This document shows positions 34,613 to 42,712 of a stretch of DNA of 64,000 nucleotides, piece by piece; position 1 is the first letter of the stretch; each line of letters begins with the position of its first letter. The notes below the pieces were generated by a model. That model searched no databases. It was not told the DNA's origin and saw nothing but the letters and a program-made list of their open reading frames with translations. The position numbers and the translations under genes are program-made. This DNA is from Mogibacterium sp. (GTDB lineage: Bacteria; Bacillota; Clostridia; Peptostreptococcales; Anaerovoracaceae). The stretch spans positions 25,455 to 89,454 of the forward strand of contig JAFRGD010000025.1 of assembly GCA_017433975.1 (NCBI GenBank), in the 5' to 3' direction.

Positions 34613-35083
34613 CTAGATCAGAATCGACTCGAGTTCCTCGTCCGACACCTTGCCGCGGAAGACCTTGCCCTCGATGACCTCCGTCGTTTTTGCGACGCTG
34701 TCCCGGAGGTTCAGGATCGCCTTGCCGAAGTTGCTCCCGCCGGACGTCGCGAACAGGACGATCTTCTTGCCGGTGAAGTCGTATTTCTCGAGGAACGTGT
34801 TCACGATGGTCGGCGCGACGTACCACCAGATCGGGAAGCCGAGATAGATAATACTATAGTCCGCGATGTGCGCGTCCGTGTTGACAATCGCCGGCCGGGA
34901 GGACCGGTCGTTCATCTCGACGCTGGACCGGGATTTCTTGTTCATGTAGTTCAGGTCCGCCGAAGTGTACTTGACCTCAGGCACGATCTCGTAGAGGTCC
35001 GCGCCCGCGATGCGCGCCAGCCGCTCCGCGACCGTACGCGTCCTGCCGCTCGCGCTGAAATAAACTACCAAGCTCTTTTCCAT
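34613..35083 (-). CDS. Flavodoxin-like protein
   Basis: A 156-residue FMN-binding electron carrier. The phosphate-binding loop VYFSASGRTRTVAERLA and the aromatic FMN loops around GFPIWWYVAPTIVNTF and ATSGGSNFG are typical of the flavodoxin_4/long-chain-type group often labelled NAD(P)H-dependent oxidoreductase. AAGGAGG lies 5 bases before the start, 15 bases after the glyoxalase gene. It probably shares a transcript with the glyoxalase and perhaps the GH3 gene. The redox partner is unknown. Confidence 0.9.
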   Translation of the reverse strand: MEKSLVVYFSASGRTRTVAERLARIAGADLYEIVPEVKYTSADLNYMNKKSRSSVEMNDRSSRPAIVNTDAHIADYSIIYLGFPIWWYVAPTIVNTFLEKYDFTGKKIVLFATSGGSNFGKAILNLRDSVAKTTEVIEGKVFRGKVSDEELESILI

Positions 35084-35098
35084 GGCATCCTCCTTATC

Positions 35099-35470
35099 CT
35101 ATTTGCGCGTCGGGATGATCTCCAGCCAGTAGCCGTCCGGGTCCTGGATGAAGTAAATCCCCATGTGAGGGTTCTCGAAGCAGATGCAGCCCATCTCCTC
35201 GTGCAGCGCGTGCGCCGCCTCAAAGTCGTCCGTGCGGAACGCGAGGTGGAACTCCTCCTCGCCGATGTCGTATTTGAACGGGTGCTCCGCGAGCCAGGTC
35301 AGTTCGAGTTCAAAATCCGCCTCTTCGTTCCCGATGTAGACGATGATGAACGACCCGTCAGCGGCCTCCTTGCGGCGCAGTTCCTTAAGACCGAGCGCCT
35401 TCTCATAAAACGCCAGCGAAACGCCGAGATCCGCAACGTTGTAGTTCTCGTGGATCATTTTAAATTTCAT
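35099..35470 (-). CDS. Glyoxalase I-like VOC protein
   Basis: A 123-residue metalloenzyme fold (two beta-alpha-beta-beta-beta motifs). Candidate metal ligands match glyoxalase I: His7 in KMIHEN, Glu in FELELTW, His in EEFHLAF and Glu in YWLEII; ENYNVADLGVSLAFYEKALG and PHMGIYFIQDPDGYW are typical of lactoylglutathione lyase-like proteins. It may detoxify methylglyoxal with a thiol cofactor other than glutathione, since Clostridia usually lack glutathione. AGGGAGG precedes the ATG. It lies 45 bases after the GH3 gene. Confidence 0.85.
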   Translation of the reverse strand: MKFKMIHENYNVADLGVSLAFYEKALGLKELRRKEAADGSFIIVYIGNEEADFELELTWLAEHPFKYDIGEEEFHLAFRTDDFEAAHALHEEMGCICFENPHMGIYFIQDPDGYWLEIIPTRK

Positions 35471-35515
35471 CTCTAGTCCCTCCCTATTATTCTATCCTAA
35501 AACTATCCTGCATTG

Positions 35516-37921
35516 CTATCCGTTCAGCCGGTCGATCACGTGCAGCAGCCACTCCGCGTTTTGGATCAACTGATCGCGCGTCACCGTTCCGTCCCCGAGG
35601 CCCTCCAGAAGCTGCTGGTAGTCCCCTTTGCGGCCCGGCATGAAGAGGCTACAGCCCGCCGCCGCGACCCGGGCCGTGTTCGGTACGCCGTATTTTGAAT
35701 CCTTATACAGCAGGAGATTCCCGCCGACGACCCAGTCCGTCATGATCAGGCCGTCAAAGCCGAACTCTTCCCGCAGAATCTCCGTCAACGCCGCGCTTTC
35801 GGACGTATGCGTTCCGTTCTGCAGGTTGTAGGACGTCATGACCGCCATCGGGTCCGCATCGCGCACGCAGATTCCGAAGCCCTTGAGGTAGATCTCGCGG
35901 AGCGCCCGCTCGCTCACGAGGCTGTTATTCGCGTAGCGGTTGGTCTCCTGGTTGTTGGCGGCGTAATGTTTGATCGTCACGCCGCAGCCGCGGTGCCGCT
36001 GCACCCCGCGCGAGATCGCCGCGGCGACCTGCCCGCTGACGACCGGGTCCTCGGAATAGTACTCGAAGTTCCGCCCGCAGAGGACGTTCCGGTGGATGTT
36101 GAGCGCCGGCGCGAGCCAGAGGTCGACGCCGAAGATCTGCATCTCGCCGCCGACGATGTCCCCGCAGAGCTCCGCAAACGAGAGGTCGAAGCTCTGGGCG
36201 ATCGCGGTTGCGATCGGAATCGCCGTCGTGTACTGCTCCTTGATTATGACCCCTTTCCGCTGGCGCGGTGTGCGGGAAAGTACTTTCTTTACCGGCTTCG
36301 GCAGCATCTCGGTCATGCTCTCCGGGAGCACCGGTCCGATCGCATGCGCGCCGTGTTTGTCTTCGTAATATTCACGGGAAAGCCGCACTCCCGCCGGTCC
36401 GTCGGCCAGGATGATCGACCGGATTCCCTTGTCCTTGAGGCGGTAGGTCGACTGGCCGGCCGCCCCGGCGACGCTCATCGCAGAGTCGCCGATGATGCTG
36501 GAGATGCCGCCCCGCGGATCGAAGCCGCCGATATTGAGGAGCGCGAGTTCTTTATCTGAAAGTGTATTTAATACATTATGGGAAGGGTTCCCGGCGCGCT
36601 TTACAGGTGCCGGCATGTCAAACGCAAGCGTCTGTACCGGAAGCCCGGTCAGATCGTACGCCCTTGCCCGGTGATTCCGGTAATCCGCGAACGGGATCTC
36701 ACCAAAGAGGTTACTTGTCCGCCGCACGACGACGTCCTCCGCGAGCTCGAACACGCCCGCCGGAACGACGTCGCGGCTGTTGTTCCCGACCAGGACGATG
36801 TATTGTCCGGCTTCGAGGAGATATCCCGGGGTCGCCGCGTCATAGCTCGCGAAGTCGCAGAGGTCAAAGCGGACCGTGAGGTCTTCGCTCTCTCCCGGCG
36901 CGAGTTCACGCGTCTTGGCGAAGCCGGCGAGGCTCTTGACCTCCTTGTCCAGTCTGCCCGCCGGGCAGGACAGGTAGACCTGAGCGACTTCTTTGCCCTT
37001 GTATCCGCCGGTGTTCTCCACGCGGACCGTTACCGCAATCTTGCTGCCCTCGGCGGCAACCGACACCGTGTCCATCCGGAAAGTCGTGTAACCGAGGCCG
37101 TAACCGAACGGGAACAGCGGCGCCGCCCCGGACGCGTCAAACCAGCGGTAACCGACGTAGATGCCTTCGCGGTACTTGACGTCGTCGATCAGGCCGAATT
37201 CGCCGAGGCGACAGTAGGCCTCGTACCGGCTCCAGGTCGTCGCCAGGCGGCCGGACGGGCAGCGTTTGCCGAGCAGAATGTCCGCGAGCGCGTTTCCGGT
37301 CTCGACGCCGAGCTGTGAAAGCACCAGGATGTTGCCGACCCCGAGGACCGGTGTCAGGTCAACCGGTCCGCCGGCGTTGATGACCAGCATGAAGCGTTCA
37401 TAAGCCGCGTCCAGCGCGAGGATGTCGCGCACCTCGCTGTCGGTCAGGCGGAAGTCGCCCTTGTCCGGGATGCGGTCGTTGCCCTCGCCCGAGATGCGGG
37501 ACACCACGTAGATCGCGGCATCCGCGCCGCAGTCCAGCGGAATCCGGTAGTCCGGCTGCTTCATCACCGCGCCCATGGACGCCTGAATGATGTTAAGACC
37601 GTTGCGTCTTGCGGTGCGGCGGACGTCACCGTAGAATTGCTCCCGCGCCGCGGCCTCGACCTCCGCGTACTCCTCCGGCCACAGTTTGTTGACCAAGTGG
37701 AAGCCGGCGGACTCGAGTCCGTCTTCGATGTTCACAAAATACCGGGAGTTGACCTCGCCGGACCCGGTACCACCCTTGACGGTATACCGTACGCCGGCGC
37801 CGACGGCCTCCAGCCGGCACGGCTCCCGGAGCGGAAACGCCCCGTTATATTTGAGCAGCACGGCGCAGTCCGCCAGATACGGTCTGAGCCTGCTGATATT
37901 AACCTCTTCATATTTGTTCAT
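35516..37921 (-). CDS. Glycoside hydrolase family 3 with permuted domain order
   Basis: Predicted cytosolic beta-glucosidase or related exo-glycosidase, 801 residues, no signal peptide. The order is inverted from standard GH3: the alpha/beta C-domain comes first (GRLATTWSRY, FPFGYGLGYT), then a fibronectin-like domain (VRVENTGGYKGKEVAQVYLS), then the TIM barrel (ILADGPAGVR, APALNIHRNVLCGRNFEYYSEDP, KHYAANNQE). The nucleophile is Asp729 in GLIMTDWVV. This circularly permuted layout is known from some Clostridial enzymes. A TAAAAT-like -10 lies upstream; glyoxalase and flavodoxin genes follow. The exact sugar cannot be told. Confidence 0.9.
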   Translation of the reverse strand: MNKYEEVNISRLRPYLADCAVLLKYNGAFPLREPCRLEAVGAGVRYTVKGGTGSGEVNSRYFVNIEDGLESAGFHLVNKLWPEEYAEVEAAAREQFYGDVRRTARRNGLNIIQASMGAVMKQPDYRIPLDCGADAAIYVVSRISGEGNDRIPDKGDFRLTDSEVRDILALDAAYERFMLVINAGGPVDLTPVLGVGNILVLSQLGVETGNALADILLGKRCPSGRLATTWSRYEAYCRLGEFGLIDDVKYREGIYVGYRWFDASGAAPLFPFGYGLGYTTFRMDTVSVAAEGSKIAVTVRVENTGGYKGKEVAQVYLSCPAGRLDKEVKSLAGFAKTRELAPGESEDLTVRFDLCDFASYDAATPGYLLEAGQYIVLVGNNSRDVVPAGVFELAEDVVVRRTSNLFGEIPFADYRNHRARAYDLTGLPVQTLAFDMPAPVKRAGNPSHNVLNTLSDKELALLNIGGFDPRGGISSIIGDSAMSVAGAAGQSTYRLKDKGIRSIILADGPAGVRLSREYYEDKHGAHAIGPVLPESMTEMLPKPVKKVLSRTPRQRKGVIIKEQYTTAIPIATAIAQSFDLSFAELCGDIVGGEMQIFGVDLWLAPALNIHRNVLCGRNFEYYSEDPVVSGQVAAAISRGVQRHRGCGVTIKHYAANNQETNRYANNSLVSERALREIYLKGFGICVRDADPMAVMTSYNLQNGTHTSESAALTEILREEFGFDGLIMTDWVVGGNLLLYKDSKYGVPNTARVAAAGCSLFMPGRKGDYQQLLEGLGDGTVTRDQLIQNAEWLLHVIDRLNG

Positions 37922-37973
37922 GCAGCTACCCTCTCATCAGTATATTTACATTATTTTATCATATTTGCTCGGA

Positions 37974-38014
37974 AAAAGAAAATCTCCCGGCCGCCGCAAT
38001 TGCAGTCGGCCGGG
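37974..38014 (-). terminator. Terminator after the macro-domain gene
   Basis: Minus-strand CCCGGCCG / CGGCCGGG stem with a 13-base loop, then AGATTTTCTTTTT. Confidence 0.82.
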
Positions 38015-38022
38015 TGCGTCCG

Positions 38023-39129
38023 TCAAAGCGTCCCGAGCAGCTCCAGCCCATGGTCGAACAGTACGATGTTGTCCTGCGTGATATCGTATTTCTTGTTCTC
38101 CAGGAAGTACTGCACCGCCAGGTCGAACCTGCTGCCCGGGCTGAGCGCATAGCCCGCGCTGGCGAGCAGCGCCTGTGCCTCCGGAAGTGTCAGCCGGAGT
38201 GCGAGCGCGAGCGCGCAGACGGTATTCTTCTTTGGTTTGGCGTCCTTATCGGCCATTATTTTGGAGAAATGCTGCTTGGTGATGTTGGCGTTCCGATAGA
38301 CCTCAGGGTTGCTCATGTCCCGCTCGATGATCAGCCGGCGCAGGTGCTCCTGGAACGTCTCCTGGGTCTTGTCCACCCAGTCCCCAAAGGACGTCGTGGT
38401 CGCCGGCTTGCTGTCTACAGAAGCTTTCTTTGCACTGGCCGGTTTTTTTCCGCCAGTCGGTGACCCCAGCGGCTTTTCCTTTGCGTCGGCCGCCATGTTC
38501 CGCAGGTCCTCATAGTACTGCTGGCTCCGCCGGCCCCGCTGCCGCGCAGAGTGACTCGTCGTGTTGAGCTCTTTGAAGTATTCCTCCTCCGCCTGGTCCA
38601 TGACGTAATTCTCGTCGATGTACGAGTCGATGTCCGCAAACAGTTTGCTCGACACGTGAAACGCGTGGCGGTCGAATACGACGAGGTAGACCATCATGTC
38701 GCTCTGCATGAGAAAGTCGTAAATCACCGCGGTCGCCGTCCGTAGGGCGAGGTCCTTTGGGACCCCGTAGACGCCGGTCGAAATCAGCGGAAAAGCAATG
38801 CTCTCGCACCCGAGGCTCTCCGCGATGGAGAGGGACTCCTGATAACACGACCGCAGCGCCTCGAGCTCCCCGTGCTCCCCGTCGACCCAGGCCGGCCCGA
38901 CGGTGTGGATGACGTATTTGGCAGGCAACGCAAAAGCGGGCGTCGCCGCCGCCCTGCCGACCGGAATGTCTCCGATCTTGCGTCGCTCCGCGAGCATCGC
39001 CTCCGCCCCCGCCGCTTTGTAGATCGCGCGGTCCGTGCCCGAACCGATCCGGGCCTGCGGGTTGGCGGTGTTGACGATCGCGTCCGCGTGCACTTTGGTG
39101 ATATCGTTTCGAATGATACTGAACGGCAT
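38023..39129 (-). CDS. Macro-domain protein with C-terminal helical domain
   Basis: A 368-residue protein. Residues 1-160 are a macro (Appr-1"-p processing) domain: NDITKVHADAIVNTANPQA, the GSGTDRAIYKAAG loop and PLISTGVYGVPK contact ADP-ribose. Such domains remove or bind ADP-ribose, O-acetyl-ADP-ribose and related metabolites. A basic low-complexity linker (200-255) leads to a helical domain (260-368: YRNANITKQHFSKIMAD, ALALALRLTLPEAQAL, AGYALSPGS) that also ends the protein at 33763-34554. GGAGG lies 5 bases before the start; it is 15 bases after the ADP-ribosylglycohydrolase gene in the deoC operon. Confidence 0.9.
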   Translation of the reverse strand: MPFSIIRNDITKVHADAIVNTANPQARIGSGTDRAIYKAAGAEAMLAERRKIGDIPVGRAAATPAFALPAKYVIHTVGPAWVDGEHGELEALRSCYQESLSIAESLGCESIAFPLISTGVYGVPKDLALRTATAVIYDFLMQSDMMVYLVVFDRHAFHVSSKLFADIDSYIDENYVMDQAEEEYFKELNTTSHSARQRGRRSQQYYEDLRNMAADAKEKPLGSPTGGKKPASAKKASVDSKPATTTSFGDWVDKTQETFQEHLRRLIIERDMSNPEVYRNANITKQHFSKIMADKDAKPKKNTVCALALALRLTLPEAQALLASAGYALSPGSRFDLAVQYFLENKKYDITQDNIVLFDHGLELLGTL

Positions 39130-39144
39130 GGCTTCCTCCGTCCG

Positions 39145-39948
39145 TTATCCGCGGCTATGCCCCAGCCGCTCGTAGAAATCAATTACGATTTCCTGTAACG
39201 GTTCATCCAGGCGCGCCATCGCCGCGCGCCCGAAGGCCTCCGGCAGCCCGTAGTACGCCTCCGCGATCGCGCCGGTCATGCAGCCGATCGTGTCGCTGTC
39301 GCCGCCGAGCGAGACCGCCTTGCGGATGGCGTCCTCAAAGGACGTGCTCTCCAGAAACGCGAGGATCGCCTCCGGCACCGACCGCATGCAGTCCACATAG
39401 AACCGGTAGGTCGGCCGGATCTGGTCCAGCGTGCGGTGGAGGTCGTAGTGAAACCGCTCTTCGATGAATGTCCCGATTGCGGCCTTGTCTGCGCCGGTCC
39501 GCGCGAGGTAGATCGCGGATGCAATTGCCTCCGCGCCTTTGATGCCCTCCGGGTGGTTGTGCGTCACCTCAGCCGTCAGCCGCGCGGCGTGCAGCGTCTC
39601 GTCCAGCGTCGGATACAGCCAGCCGGCCGCCGATACGCGCATGCCGCTGCCGTTCCCGTAGCTGTTGTACGGAGCCGGGTCGCGGAGCCGCAGCCACTTC
39701 GAAAACCGTCCGCCGTACCCGGCGTTCGGATACCTCCGGCCGATCCTCTGCATGTTCCGGACCACCGCTTCCCGGACCGCCGCGTCGTCTTTTCCTTTGG
39801 TGTCGAGCAGCGCCCCGGCCACCGCCAGCGTCATGCACGAGTCGTCCGTCGGCCGGGACCATTTGGTCAGCAGCGGAAAATCGTAATCCTTTGTGTTGTT
39901 GAATTCGTAGGCAGACCCTACGATGTCGCCGAAAATTGCTCCTAACAT
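39145..39948 (-). CDS. ADP-ribosylglycohydrolase family protein
   Basis: A 267-residue hydrolase with the DraG/ARH fold that removes ADP-ribose from proteins or small molecules using two Mg ions. The metal-binding motifs are visible: GAIFGDIVGSAYE, PTDDSCMTLAV and GGDSDTIGCMTG. ATG 39948 has AAGGAGG 8 bases upstream and starts the conserved core; upstream in-frame codons are ignored. It lies between deoC (67 bases) and the macro protein (15 bases). The trio suggests salvage of ADP-ribose and deoxyribose phosphates, or reversal of ADP-ribosylation. Confidence 0.93.
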   Translation of the reverse strand: MLGAIFGDIVGSAYEFNNTKDYDFPLLTKWSRPTDDSCMTLAVAGALLDTKGKDDAAVREAVVRNMQRIGRRYPNAGYGGRFSKWLRLRDPAPYNSYGNGSGMRVSAAGWLYPTLDETLHAARLTAEVTHNHPEGIKGAEAIASAIYLARTGADKAAIGTFIEERFHYDLHRTLDQIRPTYRFYVDCMRSVPEAILAFLESTSFEDAIRKAVSLGGDSDTIGCMTGAIAEAYYGLPEAFGRAAMARLDEPLQEIVIDFYERLGHSRG

Positions 39949-40015
39949 TTTAATATCCTCCTTGTATTCCTGATGAATACAGGGTATCAGGTTTCCGGCG
40001 TGAAGGGGTCGCCTC

Positions 40016-40714
40016 TCAGTTGACTTTTTTTGCCTCGCGGGCCAGACGGACCAGCCGGCTCGTCCCGAGCCGCGTCGCGCCGAGCTCCATGAAGCGCTCC
40101 GCGTCCGCAAACGAACTGATGCCGCCCGATGCTTTGATCTGGACGCCCGGTCCGACGTGCTCCGCAAAGAGCGCGATATCTTCGAACGTCGCACCGCCGG
40201 TCGAAAAGCCCGTCGACGTCTTGATGAAGTCCGCGCCGGAGTCGGTCACGATGCCGCAGACCTCAACCTTTTCCTCTTCGGTCAGGAGGCACGTCTCGAC
40301 GATGACCTTGAGGATCGGCTTTTCAGCTGCGCCGACCTCGTCCGCCCATCCGTCGCACGCCGCCTTGATCTGCTGAATCTCGTTCAGCACGTAGCCGCGC
40401 TCGCCCGCCTTGAGCATGCCGATGTTGATCACCATGTCGATCTCGGAAGCGCCGTTCAGAAGCGCGTCCCGCGTTTCGTAAACCTTGGTCGCAGTCGTCA
40501 TGTTCCCGTTCGGGAAACCGATTACGGTGCAGATCTTGAGGCGGTCCCCGACGTAGTCCTTTGCCGCCCTGACGTAGCACGGCGGAATGCAGACCGAAGC
40601 CGTACCGAACTCGATCGCGTCGTCGCAAAGCGCTTTGATGTCGTCCCAGGTCGCTCCCTGTTTGAGCAGCGTGTGGTCGCAAGCCGCGAGGATCTTTTGC
40701 ATGTCGATAGCCAT
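40016..40714 (-). CDS. deoC: Deoxyribose-phosphate aldolase
   Basis: Cleaves 2-deoxyribose 5-phosphate to acetaldehyde and glyceraldehyde 3-phosphate in deoxynucleoside catabolism. It has 232 residues, usual length. The class I aldolase barrel shows the Schiff-base lysine in DFIKTSTGF and the second active-site lysine in QIKASGGIS; CDHTLLK near the N-terminus and VIGFPNG are also diagnostic. ATG 40714 starts the conserved part. An extended -10 promoter (40768-40776) lies upstream. It leads an apparent operon with the ADP-ribosylglycohydrolase and macro genes, an unusual context for deoC. Confidence 0.96.
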   Translation of the reverse strand: MAIDMQKILAACDHTLLKQGATWDDIKALCDDAIEFGTASVCIPPCYVRAAKDYVGDRLKICTVIGFPNGNMTTATKVYETRDALLNGASEIDMVINIGMLKAGERGYVLNEIQQIKAACDGWADEVGAAEKPILKVIVETCLLTEEEKVEVCGIVTDSGADFIKTSTGFSTGGATFEDIALFAEHVGPGVQIKASGGISSFADAERFMELGATRLGTSRLVRLAREAKKVN

Positions 40715-40767
40715 AATAGTACCTGTTTCCTTTCTTTCCATTCAAAAGCGGTATCCCGCCTTTTACT

Positions 40768-40776
40768 ATTATATCA
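40768..40776 (-). promoter_or_regulatory. Extended -10 promoter of the deoC operon
   Basis: Minus-strand TGATATAAT (TGn plus consensus TATAAT at 40768-40773), with no clear -35, 53 bases before the deoC start. Confidence 0.6.
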
Positions 40777-40843
40777 CGTTCTCCGCAAAGGTTGTCTCCT
40801 CAAAGGCGACATTTTATTTATGTTATGCGCTTATCCATGTTAC

Positions 40844-40865
40844 GCGCGGCGGCACAGCGCCGCGC
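40844..40865. promoter_or_regulatory. GC-rich inverted repeat abutting the -35 box
   Basis: GCGCGGCG-GCACAG-CGCCGCGC, eight-base perfect arms, ends exactly before the TTGACA of the promoter at 40866. An operator is plausible. Confidence 0.5.
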
Positions 40866-40894
40866 TTGACATGTCTCCGCCGGGGCAGCATAAT
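40866..40894 (+). promoter_or_regulatory. Sigma-A promoter of the GyrI-like gene
   Basis: TTGACA (40866-40871), 17-base spacer, CATAAT (40889-40894). The expected start near 40901 gives a leader of about 48 bases. Confidence 0.82.
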
Positions 40895-40948
40895 GAGGAC
40901 GGACGGCCATTTTTTTAAAGGGCTGCGTTGCAGGGGAAGGAGAAAGCG

Positions 40949-41584
40949 ATGGCTTTTGATTATAAGAAAGAATACAAAGAATTCTACATGCCGAAGGACA
41001 CGCCGGGTATCGTAACGGTCCCGCGCATGAACTACATCGCGGTCCGCGGGCAGGGCGACCCGAACCAGGAGGACGGCGAGTACAAACAGTCGATCGGGCT
41101 GCTGTACGGAATCGCCTTCACGATCAAGATGAGCAAAAAAGGCGACCACCAGATCGACGGATATTTCGACTACGTCGTTCCTCCGCTGGAGGGCTTCTGG
41201 TGGCAGGACGGTGTCGCGGGAGTCGACTACGCGCACAAAGAGAACTTTCAGTGGATCTCCGTCATCCGCCTGCCGGACTTCGTGACCCGGGACGACTTCG
41301 CGTGGGCCGTCCAGGAGGCGACGCGCAAGAAAAAGACCGACTTCTCCAAAGTGGAGTTTCTGACCTACGACGAGGGTCTGTGCGTCCAGTGCATGCACAT
41401 CGGTTCGTACGACGACGAGCCGGCGACCGTGGCCCGGATGCACGAATACATGGAAGCGCAGGGCTATGCGCTGGACATCACGGACCTGCGGCTGCACCAC
41501 GAGATCTACCTGAGCGACGCCCGCAAGGTCGCGCCGGACAAATTAAAAACGGTCATCCGCCATCCGATCCGGAAGGCAGAATGA
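40949..41584 (+). CDS. GyrI-like small-molecule-binding protein
   Basis: A 211-residue single-domain protein of the GyrI-like/SOUL-type superfamily, related to the effector domain of BmrR. It starts FDYKKEYKEFYMPKDTPGIV; the core MNYIAVRGQGDPN, SIGLLYGIAFTIKM and GLCVQCMHIGSYDDEPATV is typical of stand-alone GyrI-like proteins in Clostridia. Some relatives hydrolyse or sequester toxic cyclic compounds; the ligand here is unknown. ATG 40949 has GGAG 7 bases upstream. It is monocistronic, between a near-consensus promoter with an adjacent inverted repeat and a strong terminator. Confidence 0.88.
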   Translation: MAFDYKKEYKEFYMPKDTPGIVTVPRMNYIAVRGQGDPNQEDGEYKQSIGLLYGIAFTIKMSKKGDHQIDGYFDYVVPPLEGFWWQDGVAGVDYAHKENFQWISVIRLPDFVTRDDFAWAVQEATRKKKTDFSKVEFLTYDEGLCVQCMHIGSYDDEPATVARMHEYMEAQGYALDITDLRLHHEIYLSDARKVAPDKLKTVIRHPIRKAE

Positions 41585-41641
41585 GCAGAGCCGCGTGCAT
41601 TGACAACATGAGCCGTGTAACACCGCATATTAAAACAACAG

Positions 41642-41689
41642 AAAAACCGGGAGTCATGCGTTGCCGCGCATGACCCCCGGTCTTTTTTG
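41642..41689 (+). terminator. Bidirectional terminator between GyrI-like gene and etfA
   Basis: A long stem (ACCGGG plus GTCATGCG against CGCATGAC plus CCCGGT) is flanked by CTTTTTTG on the + side and TTTTTCTG on the minus side. Confidence 0.9.
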
Positions 41690-41692
41690 CAA

Positions 41693-42700
41693 TTACAGTT
41701 GTTTTAGCAGTGCGCTGACCACCTTGCCGGCATCGCCTACGACTCCGTAATCCGAGTTCGCGAACATGCGGGCTTTCTCGTCACGGTTAACGGTAATAAC
41801 CAGTTTACTCTTGTTCATCCCACAGGTATGATGCGCCGCGCCTGAGATGCCGAAGCCGAGGAACAGTTGTGGCTTGACAGACTTTCCGCTGGTTCCTATC
41901 ATGCGGCTTTCATCCGGCACGAAGCCGAGGTCGACGAAGCTGCGGGTGCAGCCGAACGCCGCATTCAACTTGCCTGCAAGCGCCTTCACGTTCTCAAAGT
42001 CTTCCTGCGTGGAGACGCCTCGTCCGGCACAAACGACGATGTCTGCGTCCTCGAGACGAAGATCCGCAGAAGGAGCATCCTGTTCAAACGCGATCATTTC
42101 AACTGGCGATGTTACGCTGTCGAGAAAGCTACTGTCTGCTCGTACAACTTGAGTGGAAGGGTTCCCTGCGGTTACGGGCGCTCCCGCGCCAGCTGGTTCC
42201 GGCGCGTCAAAAATTCCCGGACGAACCGAAGCCATAACCGGCCGCGTCGCCGGTACATAGATCTCGCTTATGACACGGCCGCCGAAAGCCGGTACCATGC
42301 AATTAATTCGCTTTTCCGTGACTTCGATGTCGACGCAGTGCGCCGCAAGGCCGGTCTTCAGTTTACCTGCAATGCCCGGCGCGAGTTCTGCGCCGAGAGC
42401 GGTTGCTCCCACCAATACCACTTCCGGATTATATGCTCTGATTAGCGCCGCGAACGCTTCTTTCAGAACGCAGGCATCCAGCGTATCCAGTTTCGGGTGG
42501 TCCATGACATAGACCGTATCCACGCCTTGTACCGAAGCGGCAGCAGCAAGTCCATCCACATCTTTTCCGAGCACGACACCGCAGACTCTCGCCTCCTGCA
42601 TCTTCTCGCGCATCTCATTGGCTTTGCGGACGAGCTCTCCGTAAACCGGAGCAGGACGGCCTCCGAAATTCTCGGCAAAGACCCAAATATCTCTGTTCAT
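41693..42700 (-). CDS. etfA: Electron transfer flavoprotein subunit alpha
   Basis: FAD-carrying subunit, 335 residues, that passes electrons to or from acyl-CoA dehydrogenase. The C-terminal FAD domain shows GRGVSTQEDFENVKALAGKL, the GTSGKSVKPQLFLGFGISG block and a late NRDEKARMFANSDYGVVGD. It lacks the N-terminal ferredoxin domain of some bifurcating relatives. Codons are contiguous with etfB (12 bases) and the dehydrogenase gene. A 70-base remnant similar to its KALAGKLNAAFGCTRSFVD region is found at 45648-45714. Bifurcation cannot be decided from this alone. Confidence 0.95.
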   Translation of the reverse strand: MNRDIWVFAENFGGRPAPVYGELVRKANEMREKMQEARVCGVVLGKDVDGLAAAASVQGVDTVYVMDHPKLDTLDACVLKEAFAALIRAYNPEVVLVGATALGAELAPGIAGKLKTGLAAHCVDIEVTEKRINCMVPAFGGRVISEIYVPATRPVMASVRPGIFDAPEPAGAGAPVTAGNPSTQVVRADSSFLDSVTSPVEMIAFEQDAPSADLRLEDADIVVCAGRGVSTQEDFENVKALAGKLNAAFGCTRSFVDLGFVPDESRMIGTSGKSVKPQLFLGFGISGAAHHTCGMNKSKLVITVNRDEKARMFANSDYGVVGDAGKVVSALLKQL

Positions 42701-42712
42701 CTCCTGCCCTCC

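Noticed and set aside
39949..40194. N-terminal extension of the ADP-ribosylglycohydrolase
   Set aside because: The extra residues are low-complexity and overlap deoC; ATG 39948 has AAGGAGG and starts the fold.
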